A DNA stretch of 50,107 nt from Candidatus Bathyarchaeota archaeon. Its GTDB lineage: Archaea > Thermoproteota > Bathyarchaeia > 40CM-2-53-6. Below the pieces are notes generated by a model, which was not told where the DNA came from, did not search any database, and saw only the letters and a list, made by a program, of their open reading frames with translations. Where the stretch lies: assembly GCA_005884195.1 (NCBI GenBank), contig VBBP01000048.1:1-50107 (forward strand), written 5' to 3'. Positions 49,310-50,107 of this stretch are shown here, piece by piece; positions within the stretch are counted from its first letter, which is position 1; the number at the start of each line of letters is the position of its first letter. The position numbers and the translations under genes are program-made.

Positions 49310-50107
49310 TTAACTCTTCGTCGGATGAGTTAGCTTCGGGGCATCGACTCCGGGGATTACCGTAGGCGTCGGGTTCCCCTTCATTGCTTCAACTGCTCCG
49401 CCTTGCGCCTCGATGGTTATGGGAGGCCGGGAACGTGCGAACCTCACCCGTCCCCGCCGAGACAAGTTGACCGCTGCCACCGTGTCTCGGTCCATCATTA
49501 TTCTACACTTACTGCACCAGAGCTTGCGTTTCAGTCTCTTGTCTGATTGGAGTCTCTCCCCGCATCTCGGACAAGACACACTGGAACCCCTGGTCTCACG
49601 CCTAGACAAACGAATAACCGGCAGGCCTACCCACCGGGCCTTGTACTCGATCTGCCGCTGAGCCTCACCGAAACTCCACCCGTTCATCCTACCACGATAC
49701 CTTCTACCCTGACCATTACCTCTAAGGTAAAGGGATCGGATGCCCTCAATGTTCTCGAGAACAATTGCTGTTCTCCGCTCAACTGCCAGGGCGACTATTG
49801 TCTTCGTGGCGTTGTGGAGCAGGTGACCAGTTCTGGAGGTTCTCCGCTGTCCATAGCTAGACGCTATCACTGTTCGTATCCTATCATCGTTCCGCCTGAG
49901 GGAGGCCACTATGCGCACCGTAGTCTTGGCTATTCTCACACACTTCGAGAGTTCATACTTGCTTGTCTCCTGGTCGTTTCCCACCGTGAGATTACGAAGA
50001 TTCCGGTCCACACCTACCGTGGAGGCGCATTCTATCATGGGAGTGTCGCGGGCTATGCAGAGGCTTAATCTGTTCCGGGTGAGGGTGAAAGAGCGAACCT
50101 TGACTCG
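49310..50107 (-). CDS. tnpB: TnpB-family RNA-guided nuclease, partial (3' part), IS200/IS605-type
   Basis: The window holds the C-terminal ~265 codons; the frame stays open to 50107, so the N-terminus lies outside. RuvC-type catalytic residues are seen as Asp in VGVDRNLRNL, Glu in IVLENIEGIR and Asp in MMDRDTVAAVNLSRRG. A four-Cys zinc finger (CPRCGE...CSKCRI) lies between the last two. No TnpA transposase is in the window. Together these indicate an active-looking TnpB nuclease domain, usually guided by an omega-RNA overlapping its 3' end. The short gap to aEF-1alpha leaves little room for a right end. Confidence 0.88.
   Translation of the reverse strand, partial: RVKVRSFTLTRNRLSLCIARDTPMIECASTVGVDRNLRNLTVGNDQETSKYELSKCVRIAKTTVRIVASLRRNDDRIRTVIASSYGQRRTSRTGHLLHNATKTIVALAVERRTAIVLENIEGIRSLYLRGNGQGRRYRGRMNGWSFGEAQRQIEYKARWVGLPVIRLSRRETRGSSVSCPRCGERLQSDKRLKRKLWCSKCRIMMDRDTVAAVNLSRRGRVRFARSRPPITIEAQGGAVEAMKGNPTPTVIPGVDAPKLTHPTKS
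49311..49332. promoter_or_regulatory. Hairpin at the tnpB 3' end
   Basis: TAACTC (49311-49316) and GAGTTA (49327-49332) form a perfect 6-bp stem with a 10-nt loop. It overlaps the TnpB stop codon and may be a subterminal hairpin of the element, part of an omega-RNA or a bidirectional terminator for tuf and tnpB. Confidence 0.45.

Noticed and set aside
1-50107. CRISPR array, rRNA operon or prophage
   Set aside because: No regularly spaced direct repeats, no rRNA-like conserved stretches and no phage structural genes were seen.

Overview
The window is archaeal. It carries PolD large subunit (DP2), eL14, eL34, archaeal RpoD and RpoN, SecY, AdkA, an EMC3/TMCO1-type insertase, Cbf5, aEF-1alpha, a mevalonate-pathway cluster, a DGGGP-synthase-type UbiA, F420-type PPOX proteins, TATA boxes of the form TTTTATAAA/TTTAAATAA, and very many TTG starts. 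PolD argues against Thermoproteia (classical Crenarchaeota). eL14, eL34 and BHB-type introns in tRNA and cbf5 fit a deep TACK/Thermoproteota lineage such as Bathyarchaeia. That placement is an inference and was not tested by phylogeny.

Layout: 0-9.7 kb holds metabolic and repair-type housekeeping genes: an O-methyltransferase, a cysteine-dioxygenase-like cupin, an M24 peptidase, a terpenoid-cyclase-fold protein, a PfkB kinase with PRPP synthetase, PAP2, a KaiC-like ATPase, DUF72 and a PPOX protein. 9.8-14.4 kb is an envelope region: a secreted beta-propeller protein, a divergent membrane-anchored winged-helix regulator with a 6-1-6 palindrome between them, two membrane proteins of unknown role and a CHRD protein. 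14.4-20.3 kb is a replication/repair region: DP2 with a winged-helix gene, and opposite it a ParB-fold protein, a protease-fold protein with a degenerate active site, and Y-family DNA polymerase. 20.3-28.1 kb contains mostly small genes, a RidA/threonine dehydratase divergent pair, and a VIT1/CCC1-type transporter without a recognisable start codon.

28.2-36.6 kb carries pieces of the archaeal spc-type ribosomal operon (uL15-secY-adkA-EMC3-eL34-cmk and, detached, eL14-cbf5), two tRNA genes, an AN1-finger/M50 protease and SpeD. This part is rich in archaeal splicing. tRNA-Leu(GAG) has a 27-nt intron in the D arm, tRNA-Ser(GGA) has two introns, and cbf5 is interrupted by a 23-nt intron that folds into a clean bulge-helix-bulge and splits the catalytic Asp codon. 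Removing it restores a 339-residue Cbf5.

37-45.9 kb is a long set of closely spaced or overlapping genes: uS13, uS4, a membrane protein, rpoD, uL13, uS9, rpoN, uS2, MEMO, mevalonate kinase, type-1 IPP isomerase, HMG-CoA reductase, then a convergent UbiA prenyltransferase. uS11, eL18 and RpoK, usually embedded in this array, are absent. The window ends with a ferritin-like protein, glutamate dehydrogenase, aEF-1alpha and the 3' part of a TnpB gene.
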